In this document: positions 25,560 to 38,800 of the stretch, piece after piece
Numbering within the stretch: position 1 is the stretch's first letter
Layout of the letters: the number at the start of each line of letters is the position of its first letter
Assembly (NCBI GenBank): GCA_013399305.1
Contig: VXAI01000372.1
Location: 372,001-436,000, forward strand
Source: Rostratula benghalensis
Lineage: Eukaryota > Chordata > Aves > Charadriiformes > Rostratulidae
Length of the DNA: 64,000 nt
Direction: 5' to 3'
Notes under the pieces: generated by a model
What the model was told of the DNA's origin: nothing
Databases searched by the model: none
What the model saw: the letters and a program-made list of their open reading frames with translations, nothing else
Translations under genes and position numbers: made by a program

Positions 25560-25858
25560 AGCTTGGAATGGATCTCAGCAGGTCTCCAGTCCAACCTCCT
25601 GCTCAAAGCAGGGTCAGCTTTCAAGAATGGACTAGGTTGCTCAGGATCTTGAAAACTTTGATGGACAGAGACTTCAGAACTGCTCTGAGCAACTTGTTTC
25701 CAACACTTGGCTGCCCCTGTGGTGAAAAACCTTTTCTTGATATCAAGTCAAAACATCTCATTTTAATTATGTCCATTGCTGCTAATCCTCCTGCTGCGTA
25801 CTGCTATAAAGAGCCTGGCTCTAACATCTTTTTGGTAAGCATTAGCCTTACTTAACAG
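25560..25858 (-). mobile_element. CR1 LINE fragment, old, minus strand
   Basis: The plus strand reads as a reverse-complemented CR1 3' region: GGTCTCCAGTCCAACCTCC, GCTCAAAGCAGGGTCAGC, AGGTTGCTCAGGATCTTG, GTGGTGAAAAACCTTTTC and AGAGCCTGGCTC. Divergence is high and the terminal repeat is not clear, so this is an old copy. It is inferred from recall of avian CR1 consensus sequence. Confidence 0.8.
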
Positions 25859-28241
25859 CAGGACACACCACAAGACACACTAAAAATTACATTCTCCTAG
25901 GCTGAAAATGGAGATCAAAGGACTGCCAACACTTCTTCCCCAAAGTCTTTTATGACCACAATGCAAAGACCATGACACTGGGGAGTACAAGAGGCTAAAA
26001 AAGAAATTGCCATTTCCAAGGATGAGAAAGGCAGCATTTCACCACATTGAGATCAGAACTTCAGCCAAATAGTTTTTCAGGTGCAAGGAATGAAGTGCTC
26101 TGAAAGAGATGAGCAAACCTAAAAGGCTCAAAGTTGGGCCAAGGCTAAACAAGCTTCACAACTCCCCTAAACAAGCAAGGCCTGTCACTTAGATTGGACT
26201 AACAAAAAAGCAAACAAAAGGCCTGATTACAGACCTCTCTAAAGACTGTATTTGCAAGTAAAATGCAGTATCTGAAAATATAAGCAAGTACTTTCCCTGT
26301 CAGGGAGCGATGACTGATCGTCCTTCCAACTCAATCAACATGCAGCATGGCTCTGCTCTGCACAAGGAAGGAGTGTGATTTGTAGCAGCAGTCTGGACAT
26401 TTTCAGTCCATTTCAGATAATGCTTTAAAATCTAAATGTATCAGAGGCATACTGAATCAGACAACACTTTCAATAGGAGGTTTCCAAGACAGGACATATT
26501 TCACCTGAAGATAAAAAGGGATAACAAAATATTAAAGAAACTGCCTTTCCAATAAATTTTTTAAAAAGAGAGATATTTTGGCTTTTTCCAAGATGACAGC
26601 AATTTCAAAGCTCCAAAACCTATTATGAAATGCAACAGTTCTCCAGTAGAACAAGACAAACTCCCACGTCTCAGTCATCAGCATAAGGAGAAAACTGATA
26701 GGCCTTTTTAAATAGACTGCCATTGACAGTGAAAATTAGTCTCCTCTCTTGCTAAGTTTTAGCAGCATAATACTACACTAAAAGTATATTACACTATAGG
26801 GGACAGAATTTTTTTTTTTTTTTAATGGAGAACAGAGGACTAAATCCCAAAGCAACTCAATAAAGACAGGAAGAGAAGTTGTACAAGAGGTACAGACCAG
26901 AGCCTAAGAAGGCCACGCTTACAGTTTCACACCACCACCCTTCTTTTTTTAAAAAAAGAAAACAAACCCAAAACCAACCAGCTAACAACAAAAGAGAAAG
27001 AACACAAATATGATAGGTCAATTAAACAAATACTGAGTTGCAGGTAACAGCAGATTAAAGTTGTCTTCATATTACTCTTACTTTTAGTTACCACTTTCCT
27101 TATGTTGTGACCTAGAGGGTGTTGGCTCTCCCAGCACTTTCAAGATACCAGTTGAAGGACACTGATGTAGAGGGTACCATAGGAGGGATGGAAAATGGCA
27201 TAGTAAATATTATCTCCAGCCACAAGATGGTACCAGGAAGTAGTGGATGAACTTTTTCACAGGCTTTCATTTATCTTTTTTGCTGGTAGCTGGAGATAGA
27301 AGGCTTATTTTTTTTGTTTTGCCTTAAACAAAGGTTAGCATACTTCCTCCTACATGCACGCTAAAATCTGTTTCAAGGTGTTCTGTAATTCAACTCAGAA
27401 GCCTCTACGAAGATGCTCCATAAGGATGTTTCCTTCAGTAACTTTCTTCAAGAAATTCTTGTGGTCATATGATGGGCAGCCCAGCAGGTCACTTCACCTC
27501 TTGTCACAACTGAGCTGCATCAAGTAGAAAATTCTTAAGAAAAATCTCAAAATTTGCTATTCGCATCTAAGCAAGTTGGTAAAGGTCAGCATTTCAAATG
27601 TGATTTTTTTTTTCTGATATAAAATGGACATCTTTCTCATTTTGTCACAAAAACCAATTACTGGACCAGCATTACATATTTTGCACAGATGAGTCTGAGC
27701 ACATTAAGTATTTTGGAAAGACAGTATCACTGCTACTACTACTACCACCACCAACTATTCTTTTCCTTCAGTGATATTTTCATTTCCATTTCAGGATGGG
27801 AGAGCTGTCCTTGAAAGAAAAATGCACTTCAAAGTAATAGCACAGTCTAATAAACTGATTTGATTTTCTTTCAAACTAATAACTTTTTTTTTGTTTTGTT
27901 TTTGTTTTAGGCACATAACCTGTGAGCAAAGGCTGATCTAAAGCAGAATGTTACTGGCGTTTTCTGCCTGGTCCATAAATATTTTACCACCATTTTTAAA
28001 AGCTCTTTTATACATTCTTAAACAGGACTTTCTGGCTAGCTATAGTTAACAATAACATGTAAGATTCCTGTTTGCTCAGATTCACCTTAAGGAAGCTATA
28101 CAGTAGAGCACATCAGAAGTCTTCACACAGTTAAATACATTAATACAGATCATGACACTGAAATTTTGCATTTTTCCTCTTTCTGGGGTTGATTATTTCC
28201 CTGTTACTAATCTACTTCTGTCTCTTTCCATCTCTTCATAC

Positions 28242-28298
28242 GGTCCATATAAAGGACTCTATATGGTCCTTCATGTGAGGACCATAATTTGGTCCTCA
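28242..28298. repeat. Cluster of overlapping GGTCC/GGACC dyads
   Basis: Within 57 bp, GGTCC or GGACC occurs four times and makes overlapping inverted repeats. TGAGGACCA/TGGTCCTCA has a 5-nt spacer (28276-28298). ATGGTCCT/AGGACCAT has a 7-nt spacer (28263-28285). AAGGAC/GTCCTT lies at 28252-28271. Confidence 0.8.
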
Positions 28299-28463
28299 TA
28301 TGACCCATTTTGATACTTTTCCTGGCTGGAACAGACAGAGGGGAAAATAGATCGTTCAACCTTTCTCATCTGTTCCAACTGACAATACAGCTCCCTTTTT
28401 CTTTTACAGATACAATACCTCTTCTTGTTCTTCTGTGCAGCGTATGACTATTCTTCAGTTAAT

Positions 28464-28516
28464 ATGATGATTGTATTTCATAACAATGAGTGATTGTTAT
28501 GAAATACAATCATCAT
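28464..28516. repeat. Perfect 24-bp inverted repeat, 5-nt loop
   Basis: The left arm, 28464-28487, is the exact reverse complement of the right arm, 28493-28516, around the loop GAGTG. The pairing resumes outside a 6-7 nt left-side bulge (ATTCTTC near 28450 with GAAGAAT at 28517-28523). Confidence 0.93.
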
Positions 28517-29215
28517 GAAGAATCACCTGTGTTTAGAAGGAAAGAAACCTCCCACTCTACACATGCAGTATTTGGTTTTAAGTAATCAAAATTACTCAAA
28601 AAGTGTTTAGAAAAAGAGAAAAAAGTTATTAATTTTAAGAATCAGAGATTCATTTGATGATTACAATTCCAGCAGATTGCTTCAGGCAATAAATAGTCTT
28701 CAGAGGAATGCCATTTACCAAGACAGCTGGGAGGACAAAAATAGATGCAACTAACCTACCCACATTGTATGTAAAACATTTGTAACAGAGAACGAGGGAC
28801 GGACAGCATATGTCAGTAGAGCTTTCTATTTCTATATAAAGAGCAAATACCTATTTCTTTCAAAATACATTTTATAAAACAGATCTCTGTAGCACACTCA
28901 TCCATTTCAACAACTGTTGTTTTAAAAATGTGTAGCATCTGACCCTGTGCCATTGCAGTGACTCTGAATCCTGACAAAAAGATCATACTAACCTTTGATA
29001 TGTTATTTGCAGCATTAGAAGAAAAAAAGAAAAATTTTGTCATTTAGTTTTAGTGAACAGTTACTTAGATTTACAAACGCAGTGATTTTCTAGTTCAGCA
29101 TCTTTACAGGCAAATTAGAACACCCCAAACAGCCCATGCTAACAGTTCTTTACTTGCAATTAATCTTAAGCTTTAACAAATCAACAAGTTTTAAAAAAAA
29201 AATAAAATACAATAC

Positions 29216-29247
29216 CTGAAGAAGGTCACTGAGGTCAAGTAACATGT
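29216..29247 (-). CDS. BRF1: BRF1 32-nt micro-exon
   Basis: A very short exon reading (C)AC then MLLDLSDLLQ. It is preceded on the minus strand by a TTCACAG acceptor and followed by a GTATT donor. The first two bases complete the histidine codon left open at 53877, giving TEGTPHMLLDLSDLLQ, which is the expected BRF1 sequence. It ends exactly on a codon boundary. The exon lies between a 24.6-kb upstream and a 9.0-kb downstream intron. It is too short for ORF-based detection and was found by looking for the missing residues between flanking exons. It belongs to the first cyclin repeat. Confidence 0.95.
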
Positions 29248-29904
29248 CTGTGAAGAAGTCAAGGAATATACAAGCTTGTTGAATGTGAAAGTGTTTCTTA
29301 ATTTCATTAGCAACCCAGAAAAAGAAGCCATAAACACAGGTTTAACTGTCAAAGATCCCAATAAGGACTAGGTACTTGGAAGCACCACTTCTGCTAACAG
29401 CCAGCATCCAACTAATAGTTCAGCTCTCCCACCAAAAAACTTGTCAGCACCAGCTGCATTTACTATACAAGTTGTGCATGTGGAGTGATGGTCTCAAAGA
29501 ACACCTTGTGTGACTTCAAATACTCGCCATAGTACTGCAGCCTACAAAAACCCCAACAATAACAAAAATCAGTAATAGCAGCAAGATAGAAAACTCTTAT
29601 AATGTTTCATTTAAGAATTTAAAACATCACCAGCCTCCTATGCCAGCTTAGGAGCCCATGATCCTAGAAAGGCAGATGAAAAAGCAAACTATGAAAGCTG
29701 CAGTAAGTTTCTTTTGTCCTCTTCTATGAGAGCCTGTCAAAGAGCTGTGAAGAGAAAGCCACTTTGGCCACTCTTTTCTCTGACCAAGCAAATCAGCTGT
29801 CACCTTTTACTCACTCCATCACATCCTGTGCTGCTGCAAAAGTATTAGGTCACTGCCTACTGCTCATCATGGGCCCACTTGGAACTCATAATAGGTAAAA
29901 ACAA

Positions 29905-29995
29905 GCCAAAACTCCAGGTGAATCTGCTTTGGCAAGATGGTTGGATTAGGTGATCCCCAAAGGTCCATTCCAACCCCTATAATTCTGTGAAAACC
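29905..29995 (+). mobile_element. CR1 LINE 3' end fragment, plus strand
   Basis: The terminal CR1 sequence is recognisable in TGGTTGGATTAGGTGATCC, AAAGGTCCATTCCAACCCC and ATAATTCTGTGA, ending in the ATTCTGTGA-type 3' repeat unit. It is a short, 5'-truncated copy. Confidence 0.8.
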
Positions 29996-31104
29996 ACAGT
30001 TTTACTGGAAGTAAGCATACTTATAAATATGCAGTTAACATTATCTAAAAAGAAGAAAACCAAGCATTATTAAGCTTAAGGTGCAGAGGTAGCCTTCTCA
30101 CTGTTGTCAAAGTAACAAACACATACATACTGGATCTCCTACCAGCTACCCAGATGTGGCTTACAGACATAAAAGGGTTCCAGCTTCACCATTAAAAGGA
30201 ATGTCAAAGTAAAGTGTGAGAGAATGAGAAAGGAAGGGAGGGAGCGAGAGAAGGGCAAGCAAAGAAAACATCTATGAGGCGCTGTATGTGCATTTGTGTC
30301 TGTAGCAATGTGTTAAGAAATCCAGTATTTAAAAAAGAATACAGGGACATCAGTATAGTATGGTATCTCATGGTAACACAAGTTACATACAAGCATATGT
30401 TCTTAAAATATGCCAGAGTAAACCAGCACACGTTTCTCCTAAATATTATTGGCCATGGAAGGAGAATAATTCAGGTAACTTAATCAGTTTATACATAAAC
30501 ATTTGCCTCAGTAGAAATTTTTGTCCTTGAGCATTTGTATCCTTAATTTGCATTTGAAATTGTATGAATTTAGTAGTCCAAATCTGTTACAAAATTCAAT
30601 ACATTATGTTAATATTATTTGGTGAAAGTTAATTTTAGCATTCAAAAACCACAGCATAGCTGGATATTTAATTAGCTGAAAATTCATTAAGTCTCTGAAA
30701 GAGTCCAAAATCCATTAAAGATTATGCAGAACATTAAAGTAATCTTAAATTTAAACACAGTAAGGAAATTGCTATAAAAAAAATAATCTGTAAAATAAAA
30801 AAAATCTATACACAGCAATACTGAATTCAGTGTGACTCTTTGGTCAAAGTAGTAAGAAAGGAGAAAACAGAAAAGACTTTAACAATGCAATTGCCAAGGA
30901 ACCATAACAACTGTCAGCTCATCAAACAGATCTAGAAAGAAATCACTGTATCAATTTTATGCTTCAGAAATAGTTTAGGTCTGAAAATGTTCCTAGCTAG
31001 ATTATTGACTTGAAGTGTCTGGTTACCCTACACCTACCCTGAGATACCTCCACCACTAAGACAATTTATAACTCATACCTGACAGATTTCATCACAAATT
31101 AGGA

Positions 31105-31172
31105 GGAAAAAAAATTAAAAACAAACCCAAAGCCAAGCAAACAAACAAACAAAAAAACTGCACCAAAAAACC
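31105..31172. repeat. A/C-rich low-complexity tract
   Basis: A-rich sequence with (CAAA)n units and AAAAAACCC ends. It has no coding meaning. Confidence 0.7.
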
Positions 31173-31670
31173 CAATTTATAGATTGGTTATTGAGGCACC
31201 AAAGTGAGCAAGTGAGTGGTCCCAGAGTCCTGATCCAGGAGAGTGAGGAGGAGTTGGAAAGAACATCAGTGCCAAGCACTAATTCAAGATCTTAGGTGAG
31301 CTTGCATGCTGCTTTTCTAACCTAGGCATTTCAGTTACAGTCATGAAATTTGTATACTTTATCCTCCTCAAACTGTTAGAAACACTTTGATGGGAGACCT
31401 AAACTTAGTAACACATTACAAGTGCTCAGACTTTATTACTGTAAGAACAAACAAACACACACCACCACACCTTTTTGTCCAAGTAAGAAGAAACAGAAAA
31501 CATTGCTTGCATTTATAACAACACAAGATTAGAGCTAAGAACCTGTGGGAAATTCACTTGCAGGGTTCAGGCACCTCTGAAGCAATTTTGAGCTACTCTA
31601 TAGATGCTTTAACATACAGTTGCTTTACTCCTTGAAGCAGATAGTTCAAGTGTCCACTAAAATTGGAACC

Positions 31671-31778
31671 AAAGGTCGCAGCAATAATGTGGCATTTCTG
31701 TATTTCATTTAAGGTAGCCTCCAGAAAGGTCGCAGCAATAATGTGGCATTTCTGTATTTCATTTAAGGTAGCCTCCAG
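31671..31778. repeat. Perfect 54-bp tandem duplication
   Basis: Bases 31671-31724 are repeated without a mismatch at 31725-31778 (unit starts AAAGGTCGCAGC, ends GTAGCCTCCAG). No further partial copy is seen. Being a multiple of three, it keeps a short minus-strand open frame open (ATLNEIQKCHIIAATF twice), which is probably coincidence. Confidence 0.97.
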
Positions 31779-33512
31779 CAGTCTCTCTCCCTGAACAGAC
31801 ATGTAGCTCTTACAGTGAAGCAAAAGCAAAGGGGAAATTTGAGTCACGCAGTAGCAATGGCTTGGCCTTTACTGTGAATATTGTGAGCACGATTATCAGC
31901 AGGAAGTAGTTGTAAAAACAGACAGTTGTTTTCAAACTCCTTTTCAGGGTTGGAACAGTTCAGGAGAACATGTAACAACAGCTGAAAACAGCAGATAGTA
32001 CGTATTCAAAAATTATACAATCATAAGATAAATGTTTTCTTTGAAGCCAAAAGAAAACAATGATAATTTTACATATGGAGACTGCCAGCACATGGAAAAG
32101 TTCTCAAAGGGATAGAAAGCTACTGATATTATAGATTATACACATACAAAAATAACAGGACACAAACACGAGTGGACTTAGGTTATAAATGCACCCAATT
32201 AGAAAAAAAAAAAAGTGAAAGAAAAAGAGCGAAAGAAAAAGAAAAAAAGCATTAACAATTTCAACTACTATTCCTTTTTGTTGTTCATTCTTTATGGTAA
32301 TTTTCACCAAGGTATGCAATTGACTGTCCGTCACTAGAAACTTTTAAATCTAAATGAGATGAGTCTAAAGGCTTTACTTTAAAAGATTTAATTCAAGAGA
32401 ATCCTCTGACCAACATGATGCAAGAGGTCAGAGTGAGCGGCCAGTACGCTCCCTTTCTGCCTTTATAATCGAGTAATCTGTGGATAATGTGAGAGCACCA
32501 TGAATCAAAGCAATAATGATCTCATCCTCAGCACTGGAAACACAAGTTTACAATGAAATGAATAGTACCAGAAACCTAAAACCCAAAATACCAAAACAAA
32601 CATGCATTTGTCCTTCAGATGGAACTATATTTTACATAGTCCAGCAATCTGAAAATATTTATATGCAGCAAAATACCTTTGGTTTCAATATTAACACTCC
32701 TCAGGAGGCAAAACTGCAATTTGCCAAAGTTATATACAGAGACGTAGGAATAAATTGTGGAAGATGCTGTTAAAATAACAATGATCATCAACAATAGAGT
32801 AGTTCCCCCTCTTAAAAAATTTTTTTAAAAAAATTATTTATTTTAGTGTCTGACAGTCTGCAATAATCATTAAACCTTCACACAGTTTATTGTGTGTTAC
32901 TGTGTAAAAATTCTAACACTACATAATATGTCATATCTGAGAGATGCAGGAGCATGAGCAGCACAGAGAAGATAAAGAATCTCGTATTTATTTTTGTTAG
33001 TCTTCATAAGTTACCCTCAGAACGTTTACCTTATTTTTCCAAGTTCACTACAAAATTAGTCATACCATAGAAAGAGGACTAATGCCATGGAATTGTGACT
33101 GCAAGCCACTAAGCAGAAATTTGACATCCATGACAGCCATGCTGTCCACTAATGAAGTGTTACCTTTTTGCTGTTGAAGCTAAAACTCTATTTCTAACAA
33201 AAAACTAAAGCCAAATCTCTTAAATATATAAAATATTGTACTCTGTACTCAAGAGCAATTCTGCTAGCTACAAACAGAAAAAAAAAAGGTAAAGCTTAAT
33301 AGGAAGTCTGACTGAAAAGCAAAAAAAAAATAATAATCTGAATTTTAAAACAAAGTTTTCTCAAGTTGTAAATGAAATTAAATAGTTGCAACTTCAATGT
33401 CACGGTTCTGTATAAGCTACATAAGAGACAGAAACTTCCCAGAAGCACTTATAGTAACAAACAATGGGAGATAAGACAAAAGGGAGAACGGACACATCTG
33501 AGAGTTGACACA

Positions 33513-33780
33513 TCTGGGTTGAAAGGGACCTTAAAGATCATTGAGTTCCAACTCCCATGTTGCTAAAAGCTCATCCAACCTGGCCTCCAGGAATGGGGCA
33601 TTCACAACTTCTCCCGGAAACCTGTTCCAGTGCCTCACCACCCTCAAAGTAAAGAATTTCTTCCTGAGATCTCATCTAAACCTGTTCCCCCTCATCCTAT
33701 CGCTACACTCCCCGAACAAAGAGTCCCTCCTCATCTTTCCTGTAGGCCTCCTTTAGGTACCGGAAGGCCTCCGTAAGTTC
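33513..33780 (-). mobile_element. CR1 LINE 3' region, minus strand
   Basis: The plus strand reads as reverse-complemented CR1: GAAAGGGACCTTAAAGATCA, CCAACCTGGCCTCCAGGAAT, TTCCAGTGCCTCACCACCC, AAGAATTTCTTCCTGAGATC and GAGTCCCTCCTCATC. It is truncated within the ORF2-proximal part near 33780. Moderate divergence suggests middle age. Confidence 0.9.
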
Positions 33781-35812
33781 AACACCCTATTCACAAACTT
33801 CCTTTTCCATATTTTCATACACCAAGTGATTTCTGATTATGACTTATCACAATTATCTCTGCTGCTTTACAAACTTTCACCATTTAATTAGCAATTAGTT
33901 AGAACAGACTGACAGCACTAATTGTTTAAGGTAAACATTTCTGTTCCCACTGACACTGAACTAAAACAATTAGAAAATAATAACCAAAACCAATTCTTTT
34001 GTAGAAACCTACAGAGCCGGTTTCCAAAGTTTCTTAGGTTTGCAATTTTGTCTGTGCAAAGAAGTCCAAAGAGCACAGGCTGCACTCAAGTATATAAATA
34101 AAACCAGCATTTAACAAATCAAGCTGGTAGCACAAATGCCATTTTCATAAAAGGCTTCTTTATTTATGTGTAGGTTAATGCATGAGAAAAAAAAATAAAA
34201 AATAAAAAATTGCATTTTGGTCTGTGAAGTGCTTTCCTTCTTTGCACATCTGTATTTCATAAAACTGTATTTTTTTTATATTCTGTATGTTAAAATTCCC
34301 AAGTTAAGGACAAAAATCAGTGCCACACACTCCTCTCCCAAGCAAATCAGGGTGTTTCTCTAGCAGTTCCCTTTCAGCACATGCAAGGCCTTTACCTTCA
34401 GAGATAAGCCAAAGTTAACGGCACTAATTCAGCATCATACAACCACCTGGACAGATTATTAAAAAAAGCAACAGGCATTCTGGGTTGGATTCAAGCCTGC
34501 CTGATTCCATGGCTTTAACTAAAAGGGTTGAGGATGTAGCTTTCTGGCTCACCTAAATTCTGAATTAACCTCTGACACCAGCTCTCCCCTCCTCTATCTT
34601 CAGTGACTGTAGATAAAAACTAGGGCAACTGGGCTGCCGGCTGGCACCACAGCCAGTTAGACTGGACGGATCCACCACCTCCGAGCTACACTACCCTTCA
34701 GACTCCCCAATGCATGTTCAGCTCAGTCTTTACTAAATTAATGGTGTAGCTTTTCTTAATAATTATCTTCAGAGTCATTCCCATTTAGAGGAACATTTTT
34801 AAAAGGCTAGCTGAATATGCAGTGAGCGCTCAGCACTTATAAAAACACTGCCCTTAGAGAATACGGTCTTCAAAGGATTTGGGCTAGGCTGTGTTCTTAG
34901 TGCTACTGACTTCAAGTAAATAACCTGCTTTGTGGAATAGTGCCAAGTATTTACATAGTCGCATGTAAATTTATAATGCAGTGCAGCACTATCCAAAAAA
35001 GTAAAAAAAAAAAAATATTTCTTGTCCCAAAATGCTGGTACAGACAACTCTCAATTGTTTGGGATACCAGATGGATAAAATATGCAAAGAATATCTGTAC
35101 TAAGCTATTGAAAGACAATCTAGTTAGTATATTAAGTTTGGGAAAATAAAATTTAGGCACAGAATGAAAATGTAAATATTAATTTAGAAGTTTTGAGAGA
35201 CTTGAAGTTAATCTTCAACCTGGATGTGACCGTGTATAAATAACAGTTGGCTATATTCAAACAACAGAAAGTCTCCAAACAAGAAAGAGAGACCCCATCC
35301 CCTAAACAGTAAATTGAACAAGTGCTGGTGAGGGAAAACAAGAGAGGTTGCTAGGAGAAGCGAGATTTAAGGAAGAACTTAAAAGAAGAGCAGGGCTGGC
35401 AGACAAGAATGGGAGAGAGGCACCAGGAAAGAAGCACAGCTCAGTCTGCAAGGGGAAAAGAAATAAGAGTAAACAGTAAAATCACTGCAGAAAACATCCT
35501 GTATCTTCAAAGTATTCAAACACATAAGCATGTATGAAATTGCACAGTCCAAAAATCTGCAAAGAACAACCATATGATAACAAAGGGGGCATTAAAAAAA
35601 GCAGCTGGGAAAGAGGACACCAATAGTAAAGATTTAGGTAAGCCTAATGGAGTTTAGTTCTCTCTTTTCCCTGTGTATAAAGTCTGTAAAGGGTATTCCT
35701 CACAGCAGCAGCACACATATTTGGAAATAGGAAGCAGCTGGCTGAGACAGAGAAGTGGCAGAAACTTGAAGCAGAGAAAAATCACTGCCTGCCCAGAGGT
35801 GGTTAAGGATGA

Positions 35813-35890
35813 AAAAAACCCAACCCAAAACAATAACAAAAAACAACCACCAACAACAAAACAACAAAAGAAAAACAAAAGAAAAAAATA
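35813..35890. repeat. A/C-rich low-complexity tract
   Basis: AACCCAACCC and ACAACCACCAACAACAAAAC units grade into A-rich sequence. No gene is present. Confidence 0.75.
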
Positions 35891-38800
35891 ATCAAACTTA
35901 AACCAGAATAATCCCAGCCAGCCTTCCCCAAACTGGCTTGATTCTGGCTTTTTACCACTCCCTTCCTCGGGCTGCTATTTGTGCAGCAACAGAGCAAACC
36001 AGCCTAGGGAACAGTCTGAAATATTTTTTTTTCATTCCCTGTTTTGAGCTGGATTAACTCCCCAGTTCACATGTAACTGCACAAACACCTGGGCTGACAG
36101 AAGGCAGGGAAGGACTGGGGGAGGACTGAGCAGGCAAGGGCAAAACAAGATGACTGACTTCTTTCTGAAGCTGCACCAGCTCACGGTGGCTTAAAACATT
36201 CATCAGAACTGGAGCCTGGAGCAGTCACCCCGTCCCATCTTCTCAAATTTCTCTTTAAAGTAATACTGTTTACAGAGTTCTCCCCAGCTTGCTCCAAAAC
36301 ACAAAGACTTACCTTATCTGAAAGAGAAACCTTAAAACAAGTAACAAGCAAAAGCCTGAAGACTAACTGCTTTATAGCAAACCAAAATCTTGTAAAACTC
36401 ATGAGACATTCCTTGTTGTAAGTACATTCACAGTTCCTGTGTGAAATTTCCTCATAGTACTGCCCTGGTGTACCCACAGTAAACACCCAGCTATACTTTT
36501 AGAAAAGTAGCATTATAGTACTGAATTAGACCAGAAGAAAACCAAATTCTGTAAATACAGAATGTTTTGTGTTTTCCATGCTAAAAGCCAAACGTTACAT
36601 CTTTGCTTTTCTGCCCATACTGAGTCTAGTGAACTGGTATTAAGTGCTCCTTGGAGAATTATCTCAACAGACCTTTGCTGGGATGGGAGCGCAGCAGCAG
36701 CTGGGACATGGCAGAAACTCAGATGCTGCTTTCCTGCCGGTATCAGTGAACTTGATTTACCCATACACAGGCATTACCTAATATCTTACACGTAAAACAG
36801 TGCCACTCATTTAGCAGCAAGCTTATGACACACAACCCTTTGTTTTTTTAAAAAATAATGCAGCTTCAAGAATAAATAAATGGCATCCCTGCCCTTCAGA
36901 GGCTGCTATCTCCTTAATAGCCTCTGGTGGAAAGCCCAACAATTGGATGTGTTAAGTTTTTCATTCTCAAAGTCCTTTAAGAGAATCATATCAGCAGGTG
37001 TTATACAACACAATGACAGAATAAACCCTTCTGTATCAGATGCCTGCAGTCATTTACCTGTAGAAACCTGTCTCACTATTTAGGGACTTGTTGTCATACA
37101 GTAAAGGGCGCCCTTGTATTCAGGAAACAGGCAGTACAGGAATACCTTTTCCCCTAATGGTTATTCCTGTTGATCAGAAAACCTCACCCGGCAGGCAGGA
37201 CAGCTCTCTGCATTCCCAATTCCCACCCTCCCTCACATCTACAGAACTCTGCCAGAAAGCACCAGACGTAATGGCTTCATGGATGTGGCCAGCTCTCTTC
37301 TGGGCCACAGACTGAGCAACACTTTGACAAATGCCATCAAACTGTTAATTATTAGTCTTGTAGTAAGCAAGCCAAGTTTGATTAAAGGTACTACAGTAAC
37401 TTACAATAACTTCCACAATCACCTGTCTTTGTTACAGAAGTTAAACACAGCATGAAGCTGAAAACTGGGCACTTAAGACTAGTTTTCAGTAGTATTTGGA
37501 AGTCAGGACAACGCACCACTTAACACACTGACTGAACTCCTCAAAGCAGTTTGGTTTAGTAACTTACAATAAAACAAATAGGAAAACACGGAGCTAAGCC
37601 GATGCATCACAAAGGCAGGCTAAAAAAATCTTCATCCCATACTTTCACTTTAAGAAATGCCTACACTAAATATAGAGAAAAAAAAAATTTCTACATGTTC
37701 ACTGTAGCAAAAACCATAAATCATAACAGCACAGCAGTATACAGAATTTGACTTTTATTTCAGAGTTACATTTTTAAACTGGCCTTGCCTGATGGTTCAT
37801 AAATAGTAGCTTATCCCAAATGAGTTACTAATAAGGCATTTTACCAAATATAGAATAATGCATCTTGCACAGACTATGCTTTAGAGTGTTCAATGGTGGT
37901 TTATTTAGCAGTACGGGAGTTGAAAACTCACATTACTTCCTTGGACAGTTATCCAGGTATCCTGGGATATGGTAACAGACAAAAGCAACTGAGTTAGCAT
38001 GTTTGAATTCACCAACCTGTGGACAAGATTCAATATGCAACCATGTCTTACACTTCTACTTCACAGCAATGCACAAAGGAGAGATTTCCATAAGCTGTCA
38101 CCAGCAGGGTGAGAAGATATGTTGACTCCAAGTCTCCCTCAAAGGAGGGCACCAGTAGGTAGGTAACAATATGGTTAACAGTTATTTTTCAGACCATCCC
38201 CCTGTCTTTGAAAGACCCAGGCTACATCCTGTCTTAACACAACATCATGATCTAACTAGTGGGTTTATGATACGCAAATCAACCCAGAAATTTGTCCCCT
38301 GGTCTAAAACATGCCAAAAGGGCTTAAGAGCTAAGTGACAGCCTAAGATCCTCACAATCAAAAGAGATGCGATGCATATTAGAGACTCAGTCCCTCCTTT
38401 AAAGTACGACAGTCCTAATTTTCATGCCTTTATTATCCAAAGCAAATAGCTAAGAAGCTCCTACAAAAATTCAAAATACTTTATTCGGTTTAAAATGTAA
38501 TTGATTTGCAATGACTTGCTTTCAAATAACTTTGTAAATACATGTATCAGTTCTCAGTATTAATAAAGTATCAACTCCTTATTTATTGGTTACTCATCTT
38601 TATAAGGAGGATCCTTAAAGAGCAAAAGGAAAACCCTTTAATGGAACAAGGGAAGGGGAGGTGGGAATGAGGAGGGTAGGAAGGGGCCAGAATACACCTA
38701 CTAATATCCTACCGAAAACTCAGGTTTTCAGAAAGCAATCTGTTGCAATTCTCCCCCTTGTCACGGATACCTCAATTCTGTTGGCACTACCATCAGTATT

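Larger units (their letters stand above)
20207..29215 (-). other. BRF1 intron, 9.0 kb
   Basis: AT-rich intron. It holds an old CR1 copy (25560-25858), A-rich tracts near 23812-23872 and 24406-24445, and palindromic sequence at 28242-28298 and 28464-28516. No other gene is recognisable. Confidence 0.85.

Noticed and set aside
31593..31847. Minus-strand frame with a repeated 18-residue segment
   Set aside because: The protein repeat is only the translation of the 54-bp DNA duplication, whose length happens to be a multiple of three. No coding evidence was seen.
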